A stretch of 64,000 bases of DNA. Origin: Paludibaculum fermentans_A. GTDB taxonomy: Bacteria > Acidobacteriota > Terriglobia > Bryobacterales > Bryobacteraceae. A program made the translations under genes and the position numbers. Of this stretch, positions 41,884 through 50,043 are shown piece by piece; within the stretch, counting starts at the first letter, position 1; the number at the start of each line of letters is the position of its first letter. The stretch is from assembly GCF_051172195.1 (NCBI RefSeq), contig NZ_JBPJAQ010000001.1, positions 3,286,001 to 3,350,000 on the forward strand. The letters run 5' to 3'. Below the pieces are notes generated by a model. That model did no database searches. It saw only the letters and a program-made list of their open reading frames with translations, and was not told the DNA's origin.

Positions 41884-42372
41884 ATGAGCAGCACTCCACT
41901 TGTATCCGTAATTATGGGCAGTAAGTCCGACTGGGAGACGATGAAGCACGCCTGCGATACGCTGGCGCAGTTTGGGATCGCGCACGATAAGCGGGTCTGT
42001 TCGGCGCACCGGACTCCGGAGGCGGCCACCGAGTTTGCACGCACCGCGAAAGAGCGCGGCGTGAAGATCATCATTGCGGCGGCGGGCGGAGCGGCCCACC
42101 TGGCCGGCGTCGTGGCGGCGCACACTCCGCTGCCGGTGTTAGGCGTTCCGATGAAGGGCTGGGCGCTGGACGGCCTGGATTCGCTGCTGTCGACGGTTCA
42201 GATGCCGGGTGGCATCCCGGTGGCTACGTTTGCGATCGGCAAGGCTGGGGCGATCAACGCGGCGCTATTCGCGGTGGCGACGCTGGGGCTGGCGGATGCG
42301 GGCCTGGCGGCGAAGCTGGACGAGTTCCGGGCGTCGCAGACGGAGAAGATTCTGGCCGAGACGTTGCCGTAA
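41884..42372 (+). CDS. purE: N5-carboxyaminoimidazole ribonucleotide mutase
   Basis: 162 residues from ATG 41884. PurE family motifs: VIMGSKSDWETM, VCSAHRTPE, AAAGGAAHLAGVVAA and MPGGIPVATFAIG. Class I PurE converts N5-CAIR to CAIR in purine synthesis, normally with PurK; purK is not here. The stop lies 4 bp before the heptamer repeat array. purB sits 8 kb away on the other strand. Confidence 0.96.
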   Translation: MSSTPLVSVIMGSKSDWETMKHACDTLAQFGIAHDKRVCSAHRTPEAATEFARTAKERGVKIIIAAAGGAAHLAGVVAAHTPLPVLGVPMKGWALDGLDSLLSTVQMPGGIPVATFAIGKAGAINAALFAVATLGLADAGLAAKLDEFRASQTEKILAETLP

Positions 42373-42376
42373 GAGA

Positions 42377-42519
42377 GCTTTCAGCGATCAGCGATCAGCC
42401 TTCAGCTTGCGCGGCTGGGGCTGATCGACGGCGCGAATGGTTTTCGTTTGCGCTGGCAGCCGGTGCATACATTCGGAGCTGATCGCTGATCGCTGATCGC
42501 TGATAGCCGATAGCTGATA
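42377..42519. repeat. Inverted arrays of a 7-bp repeat
   Basis: Left block 42377-42406 reads, on the minus strand, as units GCTGAAG-GCTGATC-GCTGATC-GCTGAAA. Right block 42478-42519 reads, on the plus strand, as six units: GCTGATC x3, GCTGATA, GCCGATA, GCTGATA. The two arrays face each other across 71 bp and fill the gap between the convergent purE and pit genes. They can form a long imperfect hairpin. Confidence 0.75.
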
Positions 42520-42520
42520 G

Positions 42521-43567
42521 CTACTGCTTGCCCGAGACCATGTGGATGAAGGCGAAGGCCAGTCCACCGACGGCGGCGGAGAGCGGGAGGGTGAGGATCC
42601 AGGCCCAGAGGATATTCTTGGCCAGGCCCCAGCGGACCGCCTTCATGCGCTGGATGGAGCCGACTCCGGCGATGGCGCCGGTGATGACGTGGGTGGTGGA
42701 GACAGGGATCTTCAGGTAAGTGGGAAAGAGAATCGCGATGGCGCCGGCGGTTTCCGCGCAGAAGCCGCCGCGCGGCTTGAGGCGAGTCAACTTGCCGCCC
42801 ATGGTGTGGACGATGCGCCAGCCGCCGCTCATGGTGCCCAGGGCGATGGCTGAGAAGGCTGCCAGGACGACCCACCACTGGATGTGGAAGGTCTTGATAT
42901 ATCCGGCGGTGAGCAGCACTCCGGTGATGATGCCGATGGTCTTCTGTGCGTCGTTGGAGCCGTGGGAGTAGCTGAAGAGGCCTGAGGAGACCAACTGCAG
43001 GCGGCGGAACCAGCGGTCCATCTTCTTCGGCGAAGAGTGCCGGAACATCCAATAGATGGCCACCATGAGGGCGTAGCCCAGGACGAGGCCGAGCAGGGGG
43101 GCCACGACGATAAACGTCATGGTGGTGATCCAGCCGGAGACCACGATGGCTTCCATGCAGTGGTCAAAGCCCTGCGTGAGTCCGACCTTCACCATGGCCG
43201 CGCCCGCATAGCCGCCGATGAGGGCGTGCGATGAACTGGACGGGATGCCGTAGTACCAGGTGAAGAGGTTCCAGAAGATGGCGCCGATGAGGCCGGCGAG
43301 CAGGACGTACTCGGAGACTACTTCCATCTTGACCATGCCCTGGCCGACGGTTTTGGCGACGCCGGCCTCGTCCCAGAAGAGCAGGGGGATGGCGGCGGTG
43401 AAATTAAAAAAGGCCGCCCAGAGGACGGCCTGAAAAGGTGTAAGAACGCGGGTGGCCACGACCGTAGCCACGGAATTGGCGGCATCGTGGAAGCCGTTGA
43501 TGTAGTCGAAAATCAGGGCGACTACCACGATCAGCGTCACCAGTATCAGAGTTGAGTCGATCGCCAC
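42521..43567 (-). CDS. PiT-family inorganic phosphate transporter
   Basis: 348 residues, GTG start at 43567 (MAIDSTLILV). PiT signatures are the duplicated GANDxxN-type segments: FDYINGFHDAANSVATVVATRVL near the N-terminus and FSYSHGSNDAQKTIGIITGV in the middle. Around ten membrane segments. It imports phosphate by cation symport. It lies 7 bp downstream of the DUF47 gene, the usual partner. Confidence 0.93.
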   Translation of the reverse strand: MAIDSTLILVTLIVVVALIFDYINGFHDAANSVATVVATRVLTPFQAVLWAAFFNFTAAIPLLFWDEAGVAKTVGQGMVKMEVVSEYVLLAGLIGAIFWNLFTWYYGIPSSSSHALIGGYAGAAMVKVGLTQGFDHCMEAIVVSGWITTMTFIVVAPLLGLVLGYALMVAIYWMFRHSSPKKMDRWFRRLQLVSSGLFSYSHGSNDAQKTIGIITGVLLTAGYIKTFHIQWWVVLAAFSAIALGTMSGGWRIVHTMGGKLTRLKPRGGFCAETAGAIAILFPTYLKIPVSTTHVITGAIAGVGSIQRMKAVRWGLAKNILWAWILTLPLSAAVGGLAFAFIHMVSGKQ

Positions 43568-43574
43568 CGTGGTG

Positions 43575-44189
43575 CTACCCGTTCTTGACGATGACGTTCT
43601 GCAGAGCGTCGGCGACGTCTTCGCAGTAGTCGGTGGTCATTTCGAGGAACTCGTAAATCTCTTTCTGCTTGATGAGGGAGAAGGGATCCTTCTCCTTGTC
43701 GAACAGGTCGGCGATGGCGGCGCGCACGATGTGGTCCGCGGTATCCTCCAGCCTGTTGATCTCGATGCAGTGGTCGAGCAGGGGCTTCTCGGCGTTGAGG
43801 GCCTCGAAGGCCTTTTCCAGCATGAGGGCGCAACCCTCGATCACGCGGCAGACTTCGATCATGGCCTGCGGGATGGGGTCGATTTTATAAGCCACCAGGC
43901 GGTGCACCGAATCCTCGATGCCGTCCAGCACGTCGTCCATGTGGGAACCGAGGGAGTGGATGTCCTCGGGATCCAAAGGCGTAATAAACGTCTGATTCAG
44001 GCGGGTGAAGATCTCGTGGATGATTTCATCGCCCTTCTGTTCCAGGCGAGCAATGGCGACTTCGGCCTCGCGCAGCGCGCTGGGCCCTTTTTCGGCGGCC
44101 TGGCGAAGCACCTGGGATGCCTGTGCGATCAGCCGTGCCTGTTCAACAAAATAGTGGAAGAATTTTTCTTCGCGAGGAAGAAGCCTCAT
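43575..44189 (-). CDS. DUF47/PhoU-like phosphate transport regulator
   Basis: 204 residues. All-helical DUF47 (Pit accessory) pattern: MRLLPREEKFFHYFVEQARLI, LEQKGDEIIHEIFTRLNQTFITPLDPEDIHSLGSHMDDVLDGIEDSV, RLEDTADHIVRAAIADLF. Similar proteins bind metal clusters and modulate PiT transport. It overlaps nothing and is translated just before pit (7 bp). Confidence 0.93.
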   Translation of the reverse strand: MRLLPREEKFFHYFVEQARLIAQASQVLRQAAEKGPSALREAEVAIARLEQKGDEIIHEIFTRLNQTFITPLDPEDIHSLGSHMDDVLDGIEDSVHRLVAYKIDPIPQAMIEVCRVIEGCALMLEKAFEALNAEKPLLDHCIEINRLEDTADHIVRAAIADLFDKEKDPFSLIKQKEIYEFLEMTTDYCEDVADALQNVIVKNG

Positions 44190-44309
44190 ACAGCCTCAAT
44201 GCAAACTCATCCGGCTTGGGGGGAGGGTCGACCGGTAAGGCCTATCTCCAGTTCAGGCGGAAACCAGATTATCTCAGAGGGAGCGGGGGCCGGGTCAACT
44301 TATGCAGGG

Positions 44310-45113
44310 TTACGATTTGGTGAATACTTCGTCCTGCAGGACCGGCAGGAGGCTGGATTCGGCCTCGTCCGTGGCGTTGTCCAGGTCCAGGTAGCGGAGG
44401 TCTAACAGGCGGCTGGGATTGATGTTTCCCATTGCGGAAAGAAGGGTGTGCTTTAGATGCGGGTAGTCTTTCTCCAGGTCCGCAAAGATATCACGAATCG
44501 AGCGCCGCACGGTGCCTGTTTTTAGAGAGCAGCCGCAGGGGATGACGGGGGCCCCGGTTTCGCCGGCGAAAGCGCGGGTGAGGTCCTCAGTGACGTAAAC
44601 GAGCGGGCGGATGAGCCGGAAGTCCTTTTTGCTGGAGTAAGTTACGGGGGGCAGCGCGCTGATGCGGCCGGTGAACATGGCGTTGCGCAGGAACGACTCG
44701 CAGAAATCGTCGGCGGTGTGGCCGAAGGCGATAACATTTGCGCCCAGTTCGCGGCCGATCTGGTAGACGGCGCGGCGCCGGAAGCGGCTGCAGACGTCGC
44801 AGCCGTGCTCAGGCTGTTCCGTGATCAGTCGGACGGAGGGGCCGTCGACGCGCAGCGTCCAATCGACTCCGCGGCTGGTGAGGTATTCGCGGAAGGGCTC
44901 GATGGGTTTGAGGAACTTGCCCTGGTCGATGGTGAACGCGCACACGGAAAAATTGATGGGGGCGCGATCGCGCAGCAGGAGGAGGGCTTCGAGCAGGGTG
45001 AGCGAGTCTTTACCGCCGGAGAAGCCGACGGCGACGCGATCGCCTTCCCGGATCATCTTGAACCGGGTGATGGCTTCGCCGACTTTACGGAGGATGACTT
45101 TCTGGAGTTCCAA
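44310..45113 (-). CDS. TtcA-like ATP-pyrophosphatase (tRNA thiolation family)
   Basis: 267 residues from a TTG at 45113, the only sensible start: it gives LELQKVILRKVGEAITRFKMI, as in TtcA, and lies 6 bp after a TATAAT -10. The PP-loop is VGFSGGKDSLTLLEAL. Cys residues for an iron-sulfur site are at GCDVCSRFRRRAVYQ and IPCGCSLK; E. coli TtcA has CNLC at the second site, here CGC. TtcA adds sulfur at C32 of tRNA. The family has other substrates, so the precise target is open. Divergent from rsmB, with 16 bp between starts. Confidence 0.8.
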   Translation of the reverse strand: MELQKVILRKVGEAITRFKMIREGDRVAVGFSGGKDSLTLLEALLLLRDRAPINFSVCAFTIDQGKFLKPIEPFREYLTSRGVDWTLRVDGPSVRLITEQPEHGCDVCSRFRRRAVYQIGRELGANVIAFGHTADDFCESFLRNAMFTGRISALPPVTYSSKKDFRLIRPLVYVTEDLTRAFAGETGAPVIPCGCSLKTGTVRRSIRDIFADLEKDYPHLKHTLLSAMGNINPSRLLDLRYLDLDNATDEAESSLLPVLQDEVFTKS

Positions 45114-45125
45114 ATCCCTATTATA
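45096..45125. promoter_or_regulatory. Shared divergent promoter with symmetric -10 (leaderless starts)
   Basis: TATTAT (45119-45124) on the plus strand and TATAAT (minus, 45125-45120) overlap by five bases: one AT-rich TATTATA element serves both strands. On the plus strand the GTG of rsmB (45130) is 5 bp downstream; on the minus strand the TTG of the ttcA-like gene (45113) is 6 bp downstream, where transcription would begin. Both mRNAs would thus be leaderless. An ATGACT-like -35 for rsmB lies at 45094-45099. Confidence 0.55.
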
Positions 45126-45129
45126 AAGT

Positions 45130-46245
45130 GTGACCCCTGCGCGCCGTATTGCTTTTGAGATCCTCGGCGCGGTGGACAGAGGGGGATTTGCCGCCGATCT
45201 GTTGGATGAGCGCATCGTGCGCCTGGACGCCCGCGACGCGGGGTTGGTCACTCAGATTGTATTTGGCGTCCTCCGCCGCCGCGCTCAACTGGACTATCTG
45301 ATCACCCAGGCTGCTTCGCGGCCGGTGTCGAAAATGGACTCTTCCGTCGTGCGCGCGCTGCGCATGGGTGTGTTCCAACTGCGCTTTTTGTCGAAGATCC
45401 CACCGCACGCGGCCGTAGGCGAGAGCGTGGACCTGGTCAAGATGGCAGGCAAGCAGTCGGCCGCGGGCTTTGCCAATGCCGTGCTGCGGCGCTTGCCGGA
45501 GTTGCCGGCAGAGTGGCCGTCGGATGAAGTCCGGTACTCCCTGCCGGAGTGGCTGTGGGCGCGTTGGCGGAAGAACCTGGGCGGGGCGGCGGCTGCTCTG
45601 GCGGCCGAGGCGGCGCTGCACGAACCGGAGACATGGCTGCGGACGGCGGCGGGAGAGACGCTGGCGGGGGACAGCCTGGAGAGGCCTTTGCCGGAAGGGG
45701 CCAGGGTGATGGACGTAGGGTCGCAGTCGATTGTCCCGCTGCTGCAACTCCAGGCAGGCCAGCGGTTTCTGGATTTGTGCGCGGCTCCGGGGAACAAGAC
45801 GCTGCAGGCGATGGAGACTCCGGTCCAGGTGGTGGCCTGCGATTCCAGCGCATCGCGGCTGAAGGCGTTTATGGCGCAGTGTCCACGGGTTCAACTTGAT
45901 GCGGAGAAGGCGCTGCCGTTTGGGCGGGTGTTCGACCGGATCCTGGTGGATGCCCCGTGTTCGGGGACGGGGACGCTGGCGCGGAATCCGGAGATCCGCT
46001 GGCGGCTGGCTCCGGAGGAGATTACGCGGCAGGCGGAGCGGCAGATCCGTATACTGCGCAATGCTTTAGCGTGCCTGCGGCCGGGCGGGCGCCTGGTCTA
46101 CTCCACCTGTTCATTGGAACCGGAAGAAAACAAAGAAGTGGTTAACCGGGTGGCGGCGGCGCGCGTCCAACGCGTGGTACAGAGACTGCCGGGCCGGGAT
46201 CCAGGTGATGGTTTCTTCGCTGCGGTCCTGGTACAGCCGGAGTAG
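45130..46245 (+). CDS. rsmB: 16S rRNA m5C967 methyltransferase RsmB family
   Basis: 371 residues from GTG 45130. N-terminal NusB-like domain (ARRIAFEILGAVDRGGFAADLL..LVTQIVFGVLRRRAQLDYLI), then the SAM-dependent core with FLDLCAAPGNKTLQ, Cys277 in VDAPCSGTGTL and nucleophile Cys327 in YSTCSLEPEEN. It methylates cytosine 967 of 16S rRNA. Shorter than E. coli RsmB (429), the loss being in linker segments. Followed by rpe after 62 bp. Confidence 0.93.
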   Translation: MTPARRIAFEILGAVDRGGFAADLLDERIVRLDARDAGLVTQIVFGVLRRRAQLDYLITQAASRPVSKMDSSVVRALRMGVFQLRFLSKIPPHAAVGESVDLVKMAGKQSAAGFANAVLRRLPELPAEWPSDEVRYSLPEWLWARWRKNLGGAAAALAAEAALHEPETWLRTAAGETLAGDSLERPLPEGARVMDVGSQSIVPLLQLQAGQRFLDLCAAPGNKTLQAMETPVQVVACDSSASRLKAFMAQCPRVQLDAEKALPFGRVFDRILVDAPCSGTGTLARNPEIRWRLAPEEITRQAERQIRILRNALACLRPGGRLVYSTCSLEPEENKEVVNRVAAARVQRVVQRLPGRDPGDGFFAAVLVQPE

Positions 46246-46307
46246 CGATGGCCACTTGGTACGCGCGCAGTTGCCGCACGAAAGGTTAAGATGGAGGGAT
46301 CCATCCG

Positions 46308-46982
46308 ATGATCGAAATCCTGCCGTCCCTTCTGGCTGCGGACTTCGCTCGCCTTGGCGAACAGATCGCCCAGGTGACCGAAGCGGGGGTGAATTTTCTT
46401 CATTTCGATGTGATGGATGGGCATTTCGTGCCCAACATCTCGTTTGGTGTGCCGGTGCTGCAGTCGCTGCGGAAGAGCACGAAGCTTGCTATCGACGTGC
46501 ACCTAATGATTGAAGATGCAGATACTTACGCGCCGATGTTTGTTGCGGCCGGTGCGGACTGCGTGTCGGTCCACCAGGAAGCGTGCCCGCATCTGGACAG
46601 AACGATCCGGATGATTCAAAGCGAAGGGGCTCGCGCCGGGGTGGTGTTGAATCCGGCGACTCCGCTGGTGACAGTGGAGCATGTATTGCCGCTGGTGGAT
46701 TATGTCCTACTAATGAGTGTGAATCCCGGCTTTGGGGGGCAATCGTTCATCCCCTACGTTCTGGAGAAGGTTCGCGCGCTGCGTGAACAACGCGGACGGT
46801 TGGGATTGGGTTTTTCCATTGAGATTGACGGAGGTGTCTCAGTGGACAATGTAGGTAGGGTCGCCGAAGCAGGTGTGGACTGGGTAGTTGCCGGTTCCAG
46901 TGTTTTTGGTGCTCCGAATCCGGCCCATGCCGTTACTGCCATGCGGCAGGCGGCGATGGAAGCCGTGGCCCGCAGGGTGTGA
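46308..46982 (+). CDS. rpe: Ribulose-phosphate 3-epimerase
   Basis: 224 residues, preceded by GGAGGG. TIM-barrel motifs: EILPSLLAADFARLGEQI, LHFDVMDGHFVPN with metal-binding Asp and His, VLLMSVNPGFGGQ, IEIDGGVS. It interconverts ribulose and xylulose 5-phosphate in the pentose phosphate pathway. Downstream after 28 bp comes bamD, and the two seem co-transcribed. Confidence 0.97.
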   Translation: MIEILPSLLAADFARLGEQIAQVTEAGVNFLHFDVMDGHFVPNISFGVPVLQSLRKSTKLAIDVHLMIEDADTYAPMFVAAGADCVSVHQEACPHLDRTIRMIQSEGARAGVVLNPATPLVTVEHVLPLVDYVLLMSVNPGFGGQSFIPYVLEKVRALREQRGRLGLGFSIEIDGGVSVDNVGRVAEAGVDWVVAGSSVFGAPNPAHAVTAMRQAAMEAVARRV

Positions 46983-47010
46983 TTCCCTCCGGAACCCCGC
47001 AAATAAGGTG

Positions 47011-48303
47011 ATGCGACTGATGATCTTCTCCAGGAACCGCTCGGCGCAATGGATCGCCGCCGTACTCGTCTGCTTGTTTGCCGTGTTTGGCGCAGGCTGC
47101 CGTGGGAAGAAGTACGAAAATCCGATCACGAAGGACACCGAGCAACCCGATAAGGTTTTGTTCGACAAGGCCGTGAAGGACATTGAGCGGGGCCGCTATG
47201 AAGTGGCCCGCCTGACGCTAAACACGCTGATGAATACGTACGATACCAGCGAGTTTCTGGCGAAGTCCAAGCTGGCGATTGCCGATTCGTGGATGCGGGA
47301 AGGCGGTACGCACGCCTTTGCGCAGGCGGAGGCCGAGTACAAGGACTTCATCCTGTTCTACCCGACCCTGGAAGAATCGGCCGAAGCGCAGATGAAAGTC
47401 TGCGACATCCATTACAAACAGATGGAGAAGCCGGACCGCGACCCGACGCATGTGATGCGGGCCGAGGAAGAGTGCCGGACGCTGCTGACGAACTTCCCGA
47501 ATTCGCGCTACGCGCCGGAAGCGGCACAGCGGTTGCGCGACATCCAGGAAGTATCGAGTGAAGGTGAGTTCCGTGTGGGCGCGTTCTACCACCACAAGGG
47601 GTCGTTCCCGGCCGCGGCGAACCGCCTGCAGACTGTAACGGACCACTACCCGCTCTACAGCGGATCCGACCAGGCGTTGTGGCTGTCGGGCGACAGCTAC
47701 AGCCACATGGGGCCGCGCTTCAAGCAGAAGAGTGTTTCTTCCTACCAGAAGATTGTCCGGGACTATCCGCTGAGTCCGCTGGTGGACCAGGCGAAGGACA
47801 AGCTGAAGGAGATGGAAGCGGAGATTCCAGAGCCGGATCCGGTGGCTTATGCCCGGATGAAGTATGAACTGGAGAATCAGGCGAAAAAGGGCATGATGGG
47901 CAAGGCGTGGGCTCCTTTTTCGAAGGATCCTGACGTGACCGCGGCAGCCAAATCCGGCCAGCCGGCGATGACGACCTTGCGGCCTTCGATCCCGGCCAGT
48001 GTTCCGGTGCCGGCGGGTGCGCAGGGCGGTGTGAACGACATCACGATCAGCACAAATCCGACGGGTGGCACTTCGCAGCTGGATACCCAGCCGGATGCTC
48101 GTGCGACGCAGCCCGCGGCGGCAGGTTCCGCGCCGGCGGCTACCCCGCAAGCTGCCCCACCGGCCGCGAATCCGAATGAGATGATTCCGACGAACCATCA
48201 GATGCCGGTCCAGAAGAAGGGCAAGCAGAAGAAGGCGCCGAAGCAGGACAAGAAGAAAGCCGAGGCCGCGACGACCCCGGCTGCGCCCGAGGAAAAGAAG
48301 TAA
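47011..48303 (+). CDS. bamD: Outer-membrane assembly lipoprotein BamD with extended C-terminus
   Basis: 430 residues from ATG 47011 (GTG 47008 is adjacent). Lipoprotein signal with lipobox FGAGC, lipid-bearing Cys30. Five TPR-like units follow, typical of BamD/YfiO (DKAVKDIERGRYEVARLTLNTLMNTYDTSEF, ADSWMREGGTHAFAQAEAEYKDFILFYPTLEESAEAQMKV). About residue 300 onward is an unusual low-complexity tail rich in Pro, Ala and Lys, ending AEAATTPAAPEEKK. It guides beta-barrel insertion with BamA. E. coli BamD is 245 residues, so the tail is extra. Confidence 0.9.
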   Translation: MRLMIFSRNRSAQWIAAVLVCLFAVFGAGCRGKKYENPITKDTEQPDKVLFDKAVKDIERGRYEVARLTLNTLMNTYDTSEFLAKSKLAIADSWMREGGTHAFAQAEAEYKDFILFYPTLEESAEAQMKVCDIHYKQMEKPDRDPTHVMRAEEECRTLLTNFPNSRYAPEAAQRLRDIQEVSSEGEFRVGAFYHHKGSFPAAANRLQTVTDHYPLYSGSDQALWLSGDSYSHMGPRFKQKSVSSYQKIVRDYPLSPLVDQAKDKLKEMEAEIPEPDPVAYARMKYELENQAKKGMMGKAWAPFSKDPDVTAAAKSGQPAMTTLRPSIPASVPVPAGAQGGVNDITISTNPTGGTSQLDTQPDARATQPAAAGSAPAATPQAAPPAANPNEMIPTNHQMPVQKKGKQKKAPKQDKKKAEAATTPAAPEEKK

Positions 48304-48309
48304 CACCCT

Positions 48310-48885
48310 TTGTCTTCACCAGTTCGGGTTCTACTCGCTGACGACAGCCCGCATGCCCAGCGCATGGGGGAGCGGATTCTCCGTGAGGAAGGGTACGAGG
48401 TCGTCACCATTACGGAAGGCGATACGGTGCTTGTCCGTCTCGCCGACGTCGATCCGGATCTGGTGCTAGCGGACGTATTCCTGCCCCAGAAGTCGGGGTA
48501 TGAGATCTGCCGGTACATCAAAAGCAGCGAGAAGCACCGGCACGCGGGTGTCGTGCTGATCGCGGGGCTGTTGGAACCGGTGGACGAAGAAGAAGCCCGG
48601 CGGGCCGGGTGTGACGCCGTGTTGAAGAAGCCGTTTGAGGCTTCGGTGGTGCTGGAGACGATCAAGCCGCTGATCGACAAGGCGCGCTTTGCGCGTGGGC
48701 TGTTTAGCGACACGGTGCCGCCACCGCCGCCGCCGGAAGAGCCTGCGACGGTGGTGGTGGTTCCACCGCGGCCGGAACTGGATCCCGAAGCGATTCGCGC
48801 CGCTGTTACAATTGCATTGGACCGTAGTCTCCCGGCGATCGTGGAAGAAATCACTGGAAAAATCCTGATTGCTCTGGGACACTAG
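48310..48885 (+). CDS. Receiver-domain protein with Pro-rich linker
   Basis: 191 residues, TTG start at 48310, 6 bp after bamD. Receiver: acidic pair Asp11/Asp12, phospho-acceptor Asp55 (LVLADVFLP), KKPF Lys near residue 108; the switch Thr/Ser position is Ala (LIAG). A Pro-rich linker (VPPPPPPEEPA) leads to a short helical tail (IRAAVTIALDRSLPAIVEEITGKILIAL). No output domain. Its partner is not obvious; similar stand-alone receivers appear in Acidobacteria and Myxococcota. Confidence 0.85.
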   Translation: MSSPVRVLLADDSPHAQRMGERILREEGYEVVTITEGDTVLVRLADVDPDLVLADVFLPQKSGYEICRYIKSSEKHRHAGVVLIAGLLEPVDEEEARRAGCDAVLKKPFEASVVLETIKPLIDKARFARGLFSDTVPPPPPPEEPATVVVVPPRPELDPEAIRAAVTIALDRSLPAIVEEITGKILIALGH

Positions 48886-48905
48886 GCCAGCGAATCCAAA
48901 GCCCT

Positions 48906-49406
48906 ATGCCCGACAATTCATTTGACATCGTCTCCAAAGTGGAGATTCCCGAGGTTATGAACGCGATCCAGCAGGCGACCAAGGAAGTGATCCAGCGGTA
49001 TGACCTGAAGGATTCGAAGAGCACGATCGAGCTCAACGAGAAAGAGCTCACGATCACTCTGACGTCCTCCGGCGACTTCCAGATCAAAGCTGTCCTGGAG
49101 ATCCTGCAGTCGAAGCTGGTGAAGCGGCAGGTGCCGTTGAAGGCCTTTACTTACGGCAACATCCAGCCGACGGCCGGCACGCGCGTGCGGCAGGAGATCA
49201 CCATGCAGCAGGGGATCGCGTCAGAAAAGGCCAAAGAGATCGTGAAGGTGATCAAGGACTCGAAGAAGAAGGCGCAGGCGGCCATCCAGGGCGACTTGGT
49301 GCGCGTCTCGGCGAAAGATCGCGACACGCTGCAGGAAGTCATTGCGTTGTTGAAGTCAAAGGACTTCGGCATCGACATGCAGTTCACGAACTACCGTTCG
49401 AACTGA
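48906..49406 (+). CDS. yajQ: YajQ family nucleotide-binding protein
   Basis: 166 residues. YajQ motifs: SFDIVSKVEIPEVMNAIQQATKEVIQRYDLKDSKS, IQPTAGTRVRQEITMQQGI and a terminal DFGIDMQFTNYRS. The double-ferredoxin-like fold binds nucleotides; some homologues bind cyclic di-GMP. It lies between a receiver gene and a hydrolase gene, all on the plus strand. Confidence 0.95.
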   Translation: MPDNSFDIVSKVEIPEVMNAIQQATKEVIQRYDLKDSKSTIELNEKELTITLTSSGDFQIKAVLEILQSKLVKRQVPLKAFTYGNIQPTAGTRVRQEITMQQGIASEKAKEIVKVIKDSKKKAQAAIQGDLVRVSAKDRDTLQEVIALLKSKDFGIDMQFTNYRSN

Positions 49407-49419
49407 TCCCTGCGAGCTC

Positions 49420-50043
49420 ATGCGGCGCATCGAAACGCTGTTCATCGACGGTCCGGCCGGGCGGCTGGAAGCAATTCTGGAAGAGCCGGACTCGGGCGCG
49501 CCGACGGAAGCGGCGCTGGTCTGCCACCCCCACCCGCTGGGCGGCGGAACCATGCACAACAAAGTAGTTCACCGGCTGGCTCGTGGTTTGCGCCAGCTCG
49601 GCGCGGTGACGCTGCGCTTCAACTTCCGTGGAGTGAACCTGAGCGAGGGTACTCACGACAACGGGGTGGGCGAGGTGGACGATGCGCGGGCGGTTCTGGC
49701 GGTGCTGCGCGAGCGGTATCCTGATCTGCCTCTGACCGTGAGCGGGTTCAGCTTCGGGTCGCGGATCGCTGTGCAGGTCTGCCCGGGTGCACGGCGTGTG
49801 GTGCTGGTGGGCTTTCCGACAGTTTACCGCCAGTTCGAGATCCTGGAGCGGTGCCCGGTCGAGCGGATCTTTATACAATCTACAAATGACGAATATGGGC
49901 CGCGGCTGGAGTTGCAGCCGGTGTTCGACAGGTTGTGGGGCGCGAAGTCGCTGCACTGGGTGGAGGCGCAGGATCATTTCTTTGCAGGCGCGCTGCCGGA
50001 GTTCGAACAGACAGTTGTAGGAATTGGGCCGCTGGCTATCTGA
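49420..50043 (+). CDS. Alpha/beta hydrolase of the dienelactone hydrolase-like group
   Basis: 207 residues, no signal peptide. Motifs: VCHPHPLGGGTMHNKVV (oxyanion region), nucleophile in SGFSFGSR (GxSxG), and DHFF with the catalytic His near the C-terminus. The family acts on small esters or lactones; substrate unknown. Its last 8 bp overlap the convergent receiver gene at 50036. Confidence 0.88.
   Translation: MRRIETLFIDGPAGRLEAILEEPDSGAPTEAALVCHPHPLGGGTMHNKVVHRLARGLRQLGAVTLRFNFRGVNLSEGTHDNGVGEVDDARAVLAVLRERYPDLPLTVSGFSFGSRIAVQVCPGARRVVLVGFPTVYRQFEILERCPVERIFIQSTNDEYGPRLELQPVFDRLWGAKSLHWVEAQDHFFAGALPEFEQTVVGIGPLAI

Noticed and set aside
41743..42123. N-terminal extension of the exbD frame
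   Set aside because: It is antisense to purE and lacks membrane or other recognisable features; ExbD proteins start just before the membrane helix.
42377..42519. Heptamer arrays as a mobile element end
   Set aside because: No transposase, target duplication or terminal inverted repeats in the usual sense are seen.
44115..45158. Plus-strand frames over the TtcA-like gene
   Set aside because: They follow the codon bias of the real minus-strand gene, and the PP-loop motifs are all on the minus strand.
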